Shown piece after piece: positions 10,667 to 22,320 of a DNA stretch of 64,000 bases. The DNA is taken from contig CH003217.1 in assembly GCA_000149265.1 (NCBI GenBank), forward strand, positions 613,174-677,173, in the 5' to 3' direction. Source of the DNA: Ciona savignyi. Taxonomy: Eukaryota > Chordata > Ascidiacea > Phlebobranchia > Cionidae. Made by a program: the position numbers and the translations under genes. Below the pieces are notes generated by a model. The model had not been told where the DNA came from and did not search any database. It worked only from the letters and a program-made list of their open reading frames with translations. The first letter of the stretch is position 1, and each line of letters opens with the position of its first letter.

Positions 10667-10915
10667 TGAATAGGGTAGAATAGCATAGGATATTCATGTT
10701 TATCCCCGTGAATGGAAAAACACAATAAGCGTTAACACACAAGCAATCGGCAGTTTTCTTCGCGCCCATCGTCGGTTTAGCTTTTGTAATGAGTTGTGTA
10801 TGATTCTGCCGTTTCTTTAGAACCCATCATTCCAATGGGTTTAGGGTATGTCCGTTAATTGCCTTGCCCAAAGAAATAGCCGATTTTCTAGAGACCAGTT
10901 TCGAACCTACAACCC
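10667..10915 (+). repeat. Dispersed repeat family 2, copy 3
   Basis: TATTCATGTTTATCCCCGTG, TTGCCTTGCCCAAAGAAATA and CAGTTTCGAACCTACAAC landmarks match 3565-3850. Its right end runs straight into the exon 5 relic R1, so the insertion replaced that exon's acceptor. Confidence 0.6.
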
Positions 10916-11099
10916 ATCGAGTCCAATGATCTGGCCTCGCGTTCTTAAACAATCAGAAATCGATTACGTCATTAAGCTCTGCTTTTGCCCACGTGATCAT
11001 GTAATGACGATGTCGATTGATAAAATGGAAATATATGGTGCATCAGTTTACTTCGTTTATCAACTGCATAATTCTCACCTGATAAGCGTTTATATGTGA
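10916..11099 (+). pseudogene. R1: relic of pentraxin exon 5
   Basis: Encodes PMIWPRVLKQSEIDYVIKLC and FCPRD followed by IDKMEIYGAS, clearly homologous to exon 5 of the array genes. No exon 1-4 stands before it, its splice acceptor is lost to the adjoining repeat, and the frame drifts from the family near the end. It is a remnant of an older gene copy, duplicated as R2 (20728) and R3 (42336). Confidence 0.7.
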
Positions 11100-12296
11100 A
11101 CATTAAGTTTTGTATGCTAATTTACTATTCCATTAGTGAAAAAATCCATGTCTGTGTATTTTTGTTGGCACGCAACATACTTTTAGATGGATACCTTACT
11201 ATGGTCAATTTGAAAGAACTTTACATTGTTTTAGCAAATTAAATTTACTTTGATATAGATTTAAATGTTAGATAATAAATATGAAATAAACGAACTAAGT
11301 GACCAGTATGTTATAAATTTTAACATTTTTAAAAACATTTCGACGATAAATTTCGAAATGTCATATGAAAATTTATATTAAAATTGCCGCCTTTTATTCC
11401 AGTGGAAAAAATCTAAATGTCCCAAATGTGAATTAAGTAGTTTCTTGTTTAAATTTCCATCTTGTGATGTTTCTCTCTAACACAGGATTTGATTGGAAAT
11501 AAATCGGTGTGTATAAACTGTGTTTTAGTTATATTCTATAATATTCATCCCTACTTATGTTTTTGTTATATAAACCCTTGGAGAAAGTGTAACATTAAGT
11601 ACGACAAATTCAATAAAATGAATTTCTGAGTTTGCAAAATTATGTGTTAAAAGAAAACATTCCACAAATTAATATTTTAATACAGTAGTTGTTCTACCAC
11701 AAGAAGACGCTGTTGGTACGTACTTTACTGTCAGGTCGTGTGTATCCAAATAAAATATTATGTGTGACCTTTAAAAACGATTCCAATCACAAGTCAATTA
11801 ACAGTTTAAAAAATTTCGGACCGCTACAAACCCTTTGAATTAGTATTTATTGAGAAAAACTTCTACGGGGATTGTGAAAGACCCAGTAAACTTAAAGATA
11901 TAATCAACTAGCTATCGACGATCAGGTTTCAAATTTAAACATTTTGGGTGAAACTAACGCACTAACTCTCCAAGAAATTAGGCGGGAAAATGTATATAAC
12001 AGCTAAATGTTCGTTACCAGTGCAATTAAATTTAAAGCTTAAAGGGAAGAAAAACAAATCGATCTTCTTTTGGTCATGTTTTGCAAAAAAATGCAGTGTC
12101 AACATTTTTTAATGACACCAATTAACTGTGATTGAGTTCTTCCGAAAAATGCATTTAGAATTTATACACGATATCAAGGCTGTTAAATATAATAAATAAA
12201 ACCTGTTTTCTTTAATTTTGTAAAAATTCTAACAGTTGAGGTACATATTCTAAGATCGATTAAAAAATGTTAAATTGTTTAACTAACTGTAGTGAA
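11100..12296. other. Region between R1 and B1; no gene
   Basis: AT-rich DNA with several AATAAA sites. It is duplicated at 20890-22070 and 42490-43680. I see nothing coding. Confidence 0.5.
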
Positions 12297-12421
12297 GTAA
12301 ATGCAATGGTGGAGTAAATGACATCATCAACATCCGCAGCATTTCTGTTGACACTGTAAGTGTTAACCTCAAAGTTTCTAACTAATATCCGAGAGTGAAT
12401 GTTTTAAGTAACGCGTCACAA
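12297..12421 (+). promoter_or_regulatory. Conserved upstream module of B1
   Basis: AAATGCAATGGTGGAGTAAA, ATCATCAACATCCGCAGC, TTTCTGTTGACACTG, AACTAATATCCGAGAG and CGCGTCACA. This is the class B version of the shared block, ending about 145 bases before the ATG. Confidence 0.55.
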
Positions 12422-12565
12422 ATGAGAGGTGTTGACAGAAATAATAAAAGTAGTCAGTTATATTTCTTTAGAAGTATTTTATTTAACCAAACTTGTTCAT
12501 AGGTGAAATAAGTATACAGGTAACGTTTAATATTTTCATATCCGTAAAAGTATCCGTAAATAAAT

Positions 12566-15500
12566 ATGAATTTCTTTGAGATGATGGTGTTTTTTTGTGG
12601 TTTAGACATTGTTGTTTCAGGTAAGCCTTTTATGCAAGAATATATTATGTGATTTTAAAGTCCTTGTCGTTATATCTATGTCAGAAATGACAACTCAGCA
12701 GGGACAAACTGAAATTCATTCGAATTCGGATTCGTTGACGAAAATGGAGTTTATAAGTTATCAAATGTGCATAAATGTTGTCCCTATTATAGTCAAAGCA
12801 TCATTAGAGACCTACCACACGTCCGTGCCGCACAATTTTAAATTAACAGTGGGTGATATTGATTCCTCTGGGTTTTGGGTCAAACTGGAGCGCACTGACC
12901 AGTCTACAGGCTGGCAAGCTCATCTTGTTTTTAATTGGGTGTTATATTTTGAAGGTAAGTACAGTTTTATTATATCCAAGTTACGGTTAAACAAACTTTT
13001 ATAGTTGTTTAAAGGTAGTCCAAGCGAGGTATGCAATTTCCCTCGTGCTGATCAAGTGACGGATTACGTTCGATATCGTTTAAATGTGCCCAGTCTTTCT
13101 GCTGCCACTGTTTGCATGTGGTTTCGAACCTCAAGCTTCAGCTACGATACTTTGTTGAGCTACGCAACCAGTGATTCCCGAAATAACGAAGTGCGGATAA
13201 GGCTAAAAGGTTCAACGCGGATCGACTTTTACGTGGATAATACTAGAGCAAAATTATTCCACATTACGGATATAGCCAACAAATGGGTACGAGCAATCGT
13301 TTACATTTGATACTTTCCTTTTTGCTTAGTTTAAAGAGAAAATATTTGTTTTATTGTAATAATCAAAGTGTTTTGCTGGTTTATCTATTATTAACGAAAT
13401 GCTTCGTTACGTCTACTGCCAGGGTCTAATACAGTAGACGTGGCACAACAGGACTGGCGTGCAATTCTACCAGTACTAAAATTTTTCAATAGTTTACACA
13501 ACTGGCTATTAAATTGTGAACAATATTTATATACATATTAAAATGTAATATTAAAACCCAGTGCACAAGTTGTCTGCCAAATCTCACTACCAGTCACTTT
13601 AAAAGTTCTAAATATTATGCGAGGCAAGTATTAAAAAAACGCGCGGTACAATTTCAATTTCAAATAAACAATGTGGTGATTTCAATGCAACATGATTTAT
13701 CGATTGTAATTGTTCATCAGACACATATGTGCGTTTGGTTTTCAACACAAACATCACAAGTTGGAATGTACATCAATGGTACCTGCGTAGGGAGTTTCCC
13801 GTACAGTGGTGGGGTAATGCGAGGTGGAGGATCAATGATATTGGGACAAGACCAGGACCGAGTGAATGCGCGTGATCTTCAAGCTCATCAATCCTTCAAG
13901 TCGGTTGTTTTAAATAAAAAAATAAATTATTAAGTTGTTTAAGTACTCCCAGTCGGAAAAATTATCTCCGATCAAGCTTGATTTATCCCAACATTTAGTA
14001 TGGTCCTAGCATGACGTGCCAGGGTTTGACCAGATATATAGACATGGGTTATGACAGGAAAGGTAACACCTGGCCAAGCATCGGCAAAACATCTTTAATT
14101 TATAGAAGCGTTCCCTATCGTGGGCCAGAGCTGGGTGGGTACCTAGCACCTTACATGACGCTAATTTGTCAAAAGCAAGTTACATAACAGTTAATCCAAA
14201 TGATTTTTTTTATTTTCATTCATTTTCAACAAAATTTTCTGCTGCCTTTCCACTGACACGCCTTCTGTCTTTACCACCATCCCAGTCTCCCGCACCAGAA
14301 CGTACAATGCTGATCTCTGCTGCCAGTTGGTCATGACTAGTATCTTTATATTAGGTTTGTTGCAGCACATCTGGAGAATAGATAAGTCATGTCAGTGAGA
14401 ATTATTTTAAATTAAATATATGGTTTATTAAGAATAGAGTCCGCACCGTGCAGGTATAATATTTTTGCTTTTAAACCACAGCAGACACCATTTCAGCATT
14501 TGTCAAAATAACGTGTGTTGAATGTTCGCAGTAGGTTAGCCGGAGATATTTTGTTGACTAATGGGTATTTTTTATTAGTTCACTTTTAAATACCCTTTTT
14601 GAATTCACTGGATTGAGACATTTGCGAACATCGTTTAGCCCAGTGGATTAATGGGTTTAACTAAAACTGTACATAGAAACATCCAAATAATATACACCAC
14701 ACTACAATAGCCCCGGCAACCAGATGATTGGCATGATACAGTCTGATGATTGCCTGTGTGATAAGGCCCTTTGTGTTTTACCATTTTCACGGTCATAAGA
14801 ATCTATCAATTGAGTAGGCCTATACATACATGTAAAATGTACATAAATAAAAAAAAGTTAACATTACAACCTAGATTACATAAGTATAATAATAAAGTTA
14901 TGTTAAAATATACATAAAATATATGTATTCACACACACATATATTTACATATATTGATATTAAAAATTACACCTCAAAAGACCAATAAAACACAAATTAT
15001 AAAGTTAGCAAGCTATCTTTAAGCCAATTTTATACCGTACTTACTTGATTCGCACAGAATTGTGCAATTATAGGTTTTCCAGTTTAATTATAAGTTACAT
15101 TCTTCTTTAACCAAATCTTGAAGGATTAAACACTCTAGAGGCCACTTGCAAACAGTTTCACTTATCCTCCAGTTTTTGGTTACTATACATCGAAAAGACT
15201 GCCATCAACAAATACAATTTTTTAACATATACCAACCACACGACACTAATCTACTCCAGTAGCTAACAGCTGCCGTAGGTCTTACTATAATTAAAACTAA
15301 CCTTACACTTTATAACCAACCTTGCACTTGCAACGGAACTACAGTACAGACTTACCGGTAGCCTATTTTACAAAAATATCCTTTGGAAGAGATGCTAGCT
15401 TTAAACCAATCAAAGAGACTAAAACACAGTCTCTCTGAACCAATCAAAAACGACGACTTTCAAATTCAAATTCATTTCCCTCCATTTTTTAAGCGAATAT

Positions 15501-16301
15501 GCGAAAATACCATAAACATCATATTTAATATTAATGTTAAACTAAACTAACAGATAAATCCGCGAGGCTTAGCGTTGTATTGGCAAAGTGACTGATCGAA
15601 AGAGAGCGAAAACTTTTCTCCTGTAAACAGTTGGTATTTTATACTTATTTTTAAATAAATAAATTAAAAAGCACATCATGTCACAGAACAAGTAAGCTAG
15701 GCCTATACGACCACGATAGAAAAAAAACAGCCGGAATATAAGGTCCGTAGACAATCAATCGCAATCTTCGCTAACGTCGAAGTCGAACATTGAATAAAAA
15801 TCAGAGTCGTTGAATATTTTAAGAAAAACTTTTCTCCTTATAGAGTATACCCAAATAATCATCGATGGCTCTTCCATGATATGTTATCATAGATGTATCA
15901 GTGGCACAACCTAAGATAACGCGCTGAAATATCCTAGTTTAATCGTTACATGGCCATGTCTTGGATAAATCAAAGATAACTCGTCCGGTTCAGTATATGG
16001 CCCGGGGATAAGTCGAAGATAATTTCTGACTGGGCTGTAGCGGTAACGTACATGCAATAGAAATCGTATATTAAAAATCACTTGTCAAACTACTGGTACT
16101 TACGTTCTTCTTATTTATTTATTTCACAGGGGACAGATCGTAAATCCAATGATTTGGCCTCGTGTTCTTAACCAATCAGAGATCGATGACATCATTCAGC
16201 TATGCGTTTGCCCACGTGATCAAGTAATGATGATGGCGATTGACAATATGGAACTGCATGGTGCAACGGAAAACTCATCTATTGACTGCATTACTTTATG
16301 A
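12566..16301 (+). CDS. B1: lectin-like/pentraxin fusion protein with a transposon in intron 4
   Basis: Exons: 12566-12620, 12685-12954, 13015-13286, 13721-13899, 16130-16301; 948 bases, 315 residues, open. Signal peptide MNFFEMMVFFCGLDIVVS. Exon 2 is one codon shorter than in class A (TVGDIDSSGF). Exon 3 is also one codon shorter (FHITDIANKW). Intron 2 is only 60 bases, against 269 in A1. Exon 4 has an extra cysteine after the glycosylation asparagine (YINGTC), though the sequon has become weak only if that threonine is lost, which it is not. Intron 4 holds a 2.09 kb inverted-repeat element (13948-16034). Exon 5 and the 3' flank are of the A1 type, so the gene looks chimeric. Splicing across the enlarged intron is assumed; both splice sites are intact. 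Confidence 0.8.
13948..16034. mobile_element. DNA transposon-like element with terminal inverted repeats, non-autonomous
   Basis: Left end CCCAGTCGGAAAAATTATCT and right end (reverse complement) CCCAGTCAGAAATTATCT pair as imperfect terminal inverted repeats. The paralogous intron in B2 (about 23690-23715) lacks the element, giving an empty site: there the flanks GTTGTTTA and CTGTAGCGG are only a few bases apart. The target duplication is short or blurred (perhaps 2 bases, CT). Several AAGATAA repeats lie near the right end. No transposase is recognisable, so it would depend on a source copy elsewhere. I cannot name the superfamily. Confidence 0.7.
14632..14815 (-). repeat. Dispersed repeat family 2, diverged copy inside the transposon
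   Basis: AGCCCCGGCAACC, GATGATTGCCTGTG and GTTTTACCATTTTCACGG follow the order of the reverse family 2 copies (7200-7372). It is much more diverged than those, so it is probably an older insertion carried by the transposon or a separate subfamily. Confidence 0.4.
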
Positions 16302-16699
16302 AATTCTTAACTAAGGAGCGTTTGCATTAATATCATCTTGTATACGCAAATTTATTATTTTATTATTGAAGTAAAGTCGTATTACAATCGCTGCGTTTAA
16401 CATTTCCTGTAGTAATTCAACACGGGCTACCAACTTGTATATTTTACTTCCCTATTAAGTTAATGCTAAAATTTGCGTTTTTAATACATTTTACACAGAA
16501 GATACCTGAACTTTAAAACGTTACTTCTTATTCAAATGGAAATCATATTAATTAAAACACATGGCCCAAGTCAAACAAACTTTGAAATATCACACCAGAC
16601 ATTTAAAACACTTTTTAAGTAGTACACGATGCACCTTCCATTGTATTTCTCCAGATATTTTTTTCTTTCTAGTAAATAATAAAGTAGTGGCTAATGCAC
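16302..16699. other. 3' flank of B1, A1 type
   Basis: Near-identical to the A1 flank at 6479-6899 rather than to the flank after B2. This marks the duplication junction. Confidence 0.6.
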
Positions 16700-17172
16700 T
16701 GCCGTTACACATTATGTGATCAAAATTGAACTAGCCGTTCAAGCGATATACCCAAAATCAAAATTTTAATAAAAAGTTTGGGTTTTTAAGAATACAGGTG
16801 AATTTTCCTGGATTTAACACCATTTTATGGTTCTACATATCTAGACTAAGTGGTATAATGAATATCAAAGTTTCAATATTGCAATTTAATAACTTCTTCA
16901 GCTGGATTTCGGGGCGACATGCCATGCCTGTGAAAGTTTAAGGATGGCAACTGGTTGCTGGTTAGTCGGTTGTGTCCTTGGACAAGGCACTTAACGAACA
17001 TTGCCTGAACCAAGCGGAATAATGGTTCCTACCAAATTAAAGGAACTTGTATATCATACAGAACATATTGCATAGCTCCGGTTACCCGACGGTGGGCGCG
17101 AGGTGATCTGACGATTGCCCGAGTGTTAACCCCCTTGGTTTTCCGATTACCTGGGATAACATAAACATCCTA
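16700..17172. repeat. Dispersed repeats family 1 (16700-16925) and family 2 reverse (16936-17172)
   Basis: Duplicate of the composite at 6900-7372, with the same internal junction and only scattered differences. It shows that the whole block was copied with the genes. Confidence 0.6.
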
Positions 17173-17548
17173 TCTCTACCCCAAACGTTTGAAAAATACG
17201 GACAAATACAATATGTGTCCCATTTTTCCCAAATGAGACCCATAACTAGTTTTTCCTAAGGAAATCTTTCTATTTGAATACATGCCTCCCTTTTAACAAA
17301 AATGTGGTTTTATTCTAATTAAAAGTACTGCATTAAACAAAGCCAAAAATTCATCAAATTTCGTGTGAATAAGAATTCATTCTCATGTGGATTTTTCGCC
17401 CTAATTAAAATATATTCTAAAAATATTGTGTTTTATATTGCTTTAACTTAAGTTACCCGAAAGTATTCATAAGATAATGTACCGATTGTTCATTTAACTG
17501 CTGTTAACTGCTTGATTAGGTCCTTCCGAAAAAGTTCTTATGAAGTGG

Positions 17549-17700
17549 TAAATGAAATGATATAGTAAATAATATCACCAACATCCGTTGCATTTCTGAT
17601 TACACTGCGAGCGTTACTTAAAACTTTTTTACTAATATTAGAAAGTAAGCGGTTTTAAATACCGTGTCACAATAGATATGTGTTTATATAAATAGTCGAG
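17549..17700 (+). promoter_or_regulatory. Conserved upstream module and TATA-like box of A3
   Basis: Block 17549-17671 followed by TATATAAAT; almost identical to the A2 promoter. Confidence 0.5.
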
Positions 17701-17831
17701 GTTAGTTACGGTGCTTGAATACCATTTTGTTAGATAGGTTTTATGTATTCAAACTTGTTCATATATAATTAAAATAAGAGTCCTATCCTGCAGGTCACGT
17801 TAAATATTTTCCCTAGTTTTTTTAAAAAATA

Positions 17832-19697
17832 ATGAAATTCGTAACTCTGTTATTGGTAATTTTTGGTGGTTTTGGCATTGCTGTTCCAGGTAAATCATTT
17901 TTTGCAAAAATATATTATATGATTTTAAGTCCTTGCCGTTATATAGTAGAAATGACACCCCAGCGCGGACAAACTGAAATTTATTCAAGTTCGAATTCTA
18001 TGAAGAAAACGGAATTTGTAGGCTATCATATGTGCAAACATTTTGAACCGTTTATCGTCAAGGCATCAGTTAAGAACTACAATCCATCTTTTCCGCACAC
18101 ATTTAAGGTAACAGTGGTGGGTTATATTGATTCCACTGGGTTTTTGATCGAACTGGAGCGCACTGACCAATCTACAGGCTGGCAAGCTCATCTTGTTGTA
18201 CATTGGGTGTTATATTTTAAAGGTTAGTACGGTTTTACTATACAATAGTTGCGGTTAAAGGCACTGTATTTTGTTTAAAGAGATAGCTGGCCTACCTTTA
18301 ACATTAAAGATACTGATTCATTACTGACTTATTTAAATAAAATTTTATTTCTTTTTGTTAATACCTTTAGCAGAACACAATTCTAGGAGCAACATGGCTA
18401 ACTGTAACGAATACTCCATATAACTACACCATCGGTTGATTTGGGTGGAATATAATCATTATTAAGATTTTACACATTCCATTTATTTCAAAGGTTGTCC
18501 TAGCGAGGTATACAATTTCCCTCGTGCTAATCAAGTAACGGATTACGTTCAATATCGTTCAAATGTGCCTAGCCTCTCTGCTGCCACTGTTTGCATGTGG
18601 TTCCAATCTTCTAGCTTCAGCACCGATTGTGTGCTAAGCTACGCAACCAGTAATGCCCGGAATAACGAGATGGCGATAACTTTGGAAGGTTCAAAACGAA
18701 TCGACTTCTACATGGATAATAAAAGAACAAGAATATTTTACACGAGCGCGGATATGACCAACAAATGGGTAAGAGTATATTTCTTTAGGATAAGTACGAT
18801 CATTTGCCGACCTGATGGCATTTTACATCGAAAACTTTCTAGGCAAAAGACTTTATCTCAAAATTATACCGGTTTATCCGTTTTGTTTAAAGACTATTTT
18901 AACATTTTACCTTTAGTTCTATACACAATAAAAATTAGTATCAAAACACAAGGTAGTTATTAATGAAATCCCCAACCATTTAATAAAAGTTTAAAATATT
19001 ATGACCGAAAGCTCAGTAAATATACAAATATGACCAAGTGCCGAGGTTATAACACTACGTTTAAAAGTAAATAAACATTGTGTTAATTTTAATTAAAGGT
19101 CTTTATCGATTGTAATTGTTCCTCAGACTCATATGTGCGTTTGGTTTTCAACACAAACATCACAAGTTGGAATGTACATCAATGGTACCAACCAAGGGAG
19201 TTTCCCGTACAGTGGTGGGGAAATGCGAGGTGGAGGATCAATGATATTGGGACAAGAACAAGACAAAGTTAACGCAGGTGGTCTTCAAGCTCATCAATCA
19301 TTCAGGTCGGTTGTTTTAAATCAATCAATAAATCTCTAATTTGTATATGAAATGTGGCACCTACCTGCAATAGATACCGTATATTAACTATAGAATGTCA
19401 ACCACGTGTTAGCCCCCTCTATCTTTTAAAAATTTTGTGATTGTACGTTATATGTTTCTGCATGCACAATCGACCGGGTTCCCTAGTTTCACTTTCGTTT
19501 TTCTTCTTATTTATTTATTTCACAGCGGACGGATCGTTAATCCAATGATCTGGCCTCGTGTATTTAACCAATCGGAAATCGATGACATCATGCAGCTATG
19601 CGTTTGCCCACGTGATCCAGTAATGGCGATGACGATTGACAATATGGAACTGCATGGTGCAACGGAAAACTTAGCAACCGACTGCATTACTTTATGA
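17832..19697 (+). CDS. A3: secreted H-type-lectin-like/pentraxin fusion protein
   Basis: Exons: 17832-17889, 17950-18222, 18494-18768, 19127-19305, 19526-19697; 957 bases, 318 residues, open. Same domain plan as A2, its tandem-duplicate partner 9.8 kb to the left. Distinct residues include MCKHFEPF and ASVKNYNPSFPH in the lectin-like exon, VQYRSNVP and FYMDNKRTR in exon 3, and LGQEQDKVNAGG in the calcium loop, which retains the glutamate. Exon 5 and its upstream intron are the same as in A5. The 60-base intron 1 is free of stops in frame, so the unspliced form would also translate. Confidence 0.85.
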
Positions 19698-20476
19698 AAT
19701 TCCTAACTGAGGAGCGTTTTGATGAATATCGTCTTGTGTACTCAAATGTATTATTTTCTTATTAAAGTAAAGTCGTATTACGGTCGCTGGGTTTTACTAT
19801 CCCTGTAATAATTTAAAACGGTCTATCAACTTATATATTTCACCTCCATATTAAGTTAATGCTAAATTTTGCGTTTTTAATACATTTTACACAGTAGGCT
19901 ACCTGAACTTGTAAACGTCACTTCTAATTTAAAGGTTAATCATATTAAACATGGCACAAGTCAAACTAACTTTGAAATATCACAACCAGACATTTAAAAC
20001 ACTATTTAAATATTACACTATGCAGATGTATAATAATATAATTGTTAAAGAAAAATACACTTGCTTTTAAAAATAAGAGATTTCTATATTATTTGTCATC
20101 AGCGAAATGCAACAATACCTAAAACACCAAAAACAGGAACATACTAATTAGCATTCGACGTTTGGGTTCAGTGCAGGTTCATTTAATTTTTACAAATATT
20201 GAATGTAGACATAACCACACAAAACCGGCAAACATTAACGTTGAATGAGACGTTAACGAAGTTGATTTGTTTTTAAATTGCATGAACCCGTTGTACTTAT
20301 TAACCCAGTCGACAATTTTGTACAACGAAAGTTTCTTGACATTAACATTAAGTAAGATGCCCCCCCCGTCCGTGTGATATTGAGTTCCACTAAACCAAAT
20401 TGCACATGTAGGCCTAGTGCTCACAAAATAATGAAATTTTAAGTTTTGTGATGGAGTTTGTAGGTTATGTATATGA
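19698..20476. other. 3' flank of A3; no gene
   Basis: Duplicate of 9901-10666 with small differences; no coding signal. Confidence 0.5.
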
Positions 20477-20727
20477 ATAGGGTAGAATAGCATATGATAT
20501 TCATGTTTATCCCCGTGAATGGAAAAACACATGAAGCGTTAACACACAGGCAATCGGCAGTTTTCTTCGCGCCCACCGTCGGTTTAGCTTTTGTAATGAG
20601 TTGTGTATGATTCTGCCGTTTCTTTAGAACCCATCATTCCAATGGGTTTAGGGTATGTTCGTTAATTGCCTTGCCCAAAGAAATAGCCGATTCTCTAGGG
20701 ACCAGTTTCGAACCTACAACCCTTCGC
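20477..20727 (+). repeat. Dispersed repeat family 2, copy abutting R2
   Basis: Duplicate of 10667-10915, with the same fused right junction to the exon 5 relic. Confidence 0.6.
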
Positions 20728-20890
20728 GTCCAATGATCTGGCCTCGCGTGCTTAAACAATCAGAAATCGATTGCGTTATTAAGCTCTGCTTTTGCCCACG
20801 TGACATTGTAATGAAGATGACGATTGATCAAATGGAAATGTATGGTGCATCAGTTTACTTCGTTTATCAACTGCATTACTTTAGAATTTT
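20728..20890 (+). pseudogene. R2: relic of pentraxin exon 5
   Basis: PMIWPRVLKQSEIDCVIKLC, FCPRD and IDQMEMYGAS. It is the duplicate of R1 and likewise has no acceptor and no upstream exons. Confidence 0.7.
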
Positions 20891-22071
20891 CACCTGAGGA
20901 GCGTTTATATGTGAACATTCAGTTTTGTATGCTAATTTACTATTCCATCAGTAAAAAAGTCTGTGTCTGTGTATTTTTGTTTGCAGGCAACATACTTTTA
21001 GATGGATATCTTACTATGGACAATTTGAAAGAACTTTACTTTGTTTTAGCAAATTAAATTTAGTTTGATATAGATTCAAATTTTGGATGATAAATATGAA
21101 ATAAACGAACTAAGTGACCAGTCTGTTATACATTTTAACATTTTTAAAAATATTTCGACGATAAATTTTGAATATGAAAATTTATATTAAAATTGCCGCC
21201 TTTTATTCAAGTGAAAAAATTCTAACTGTCCCAAATGTGAATTAAGTAGTTTCTTGTTCAAATTTCCATCTTGTGATGTTTCTCTCTAACACAGGATTTG
21301 ATTGGAAAGAAATCGGTGTGTATAAGCTTTGTTTTAGTTTTGTATAAGCTTTTGTTTTAGTTTTGTAATGTAAACCCTTTGATAAAGTGTAACATTAAGT
21401 ACGAAAAATTCAATAAAATGAATTTCTGAGTTTTCAAAACCATGTGGCAAATAAAAAGATTCCACAAGTTAATACTTTAATACAGTAGTTGTTTTACCAC
21501 AAGCAGACGCTGTTGGTACGAACCTTTCTGTCAGCTCGTGTGTATCCGATAACGATACCAGTAGCAAGTCAATTACCAGCTTTAAATGTCGGACTACAAC
21601 AAGCCTCTTTTGAACTAGTATTCATTGAGAAACACTTCTACGGGGATTTTGAATAACACAGTCAACCTAAAGACACAACCAACTAGCTATTGACAGCCAG
21701 GTTCCAAATTAAAAGCATTCGGGTGAAACTAACGCACTAACTCTCCAAGAAATTTGGCGGGACAATGTATATAACAGCTAAATGTTCGTTACCAGTGCAA
21801 TTAAATTTGAAGCTTAAAGGGAAGAAAAACAAATCTATCTTCTTTTGGTCATGTTTTGCAAAAAAATGCAGTGTCGACATTTTTTAACGACAGCAATTAA
21901 CTTTGATTGAGGTTTTCCGAAAAGTGCATTTAGAATTTATACACGATATCAAGGCTGTTAAATATAATAAATAAAACCTGTTTTCTTTAATTTTGTAAAA
22001 ATTCTAACAGTTGAGGTACATATTCTAAGATCGATTAAAAAATGTTAAATTGTTTAACTAACTGTAGTGAA
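20891..22071. other. Region between R2 and B2; no gene
   Basis: Duplicate of 11100-12296. There is a small local repeat of a GTTTTAGTTTTGTAT-like stretch near 21330-21360 not seen in the partner. Confidence 0.5.
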
Positions 22072-22195
22072 GTAAATGCAATGGTGTAGTAAATGACATC
22101 ATCAACATCCGCGGCATTTCTGTTGACACTGTAAGTGTTAACCTCAAAGTTTCTAACTAATATCCGAGAGTGAATGTTTTAAGTTAAGCGTCACA
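22072..22195 (+). promoter_or_regulatory. Conserved upstream module of B2
   Basis: ATCATCAACATCCGCGGC, TTTCTGTTGACACTG and AAGCGTCACA; class B form of the block. Confidence 0.55.
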
Positions 22196-22320
22196 AATGA
22201 GAGTTGTTGACAGAAAAAATCGAGGTACTACTATTTCTCTAGAAGTATATTATTTAAATTCATGGGTGAATTTAATCTACAGGTTATGTTTAATATTTTC
22301 ACAGGTATCCGTAAATAAAT

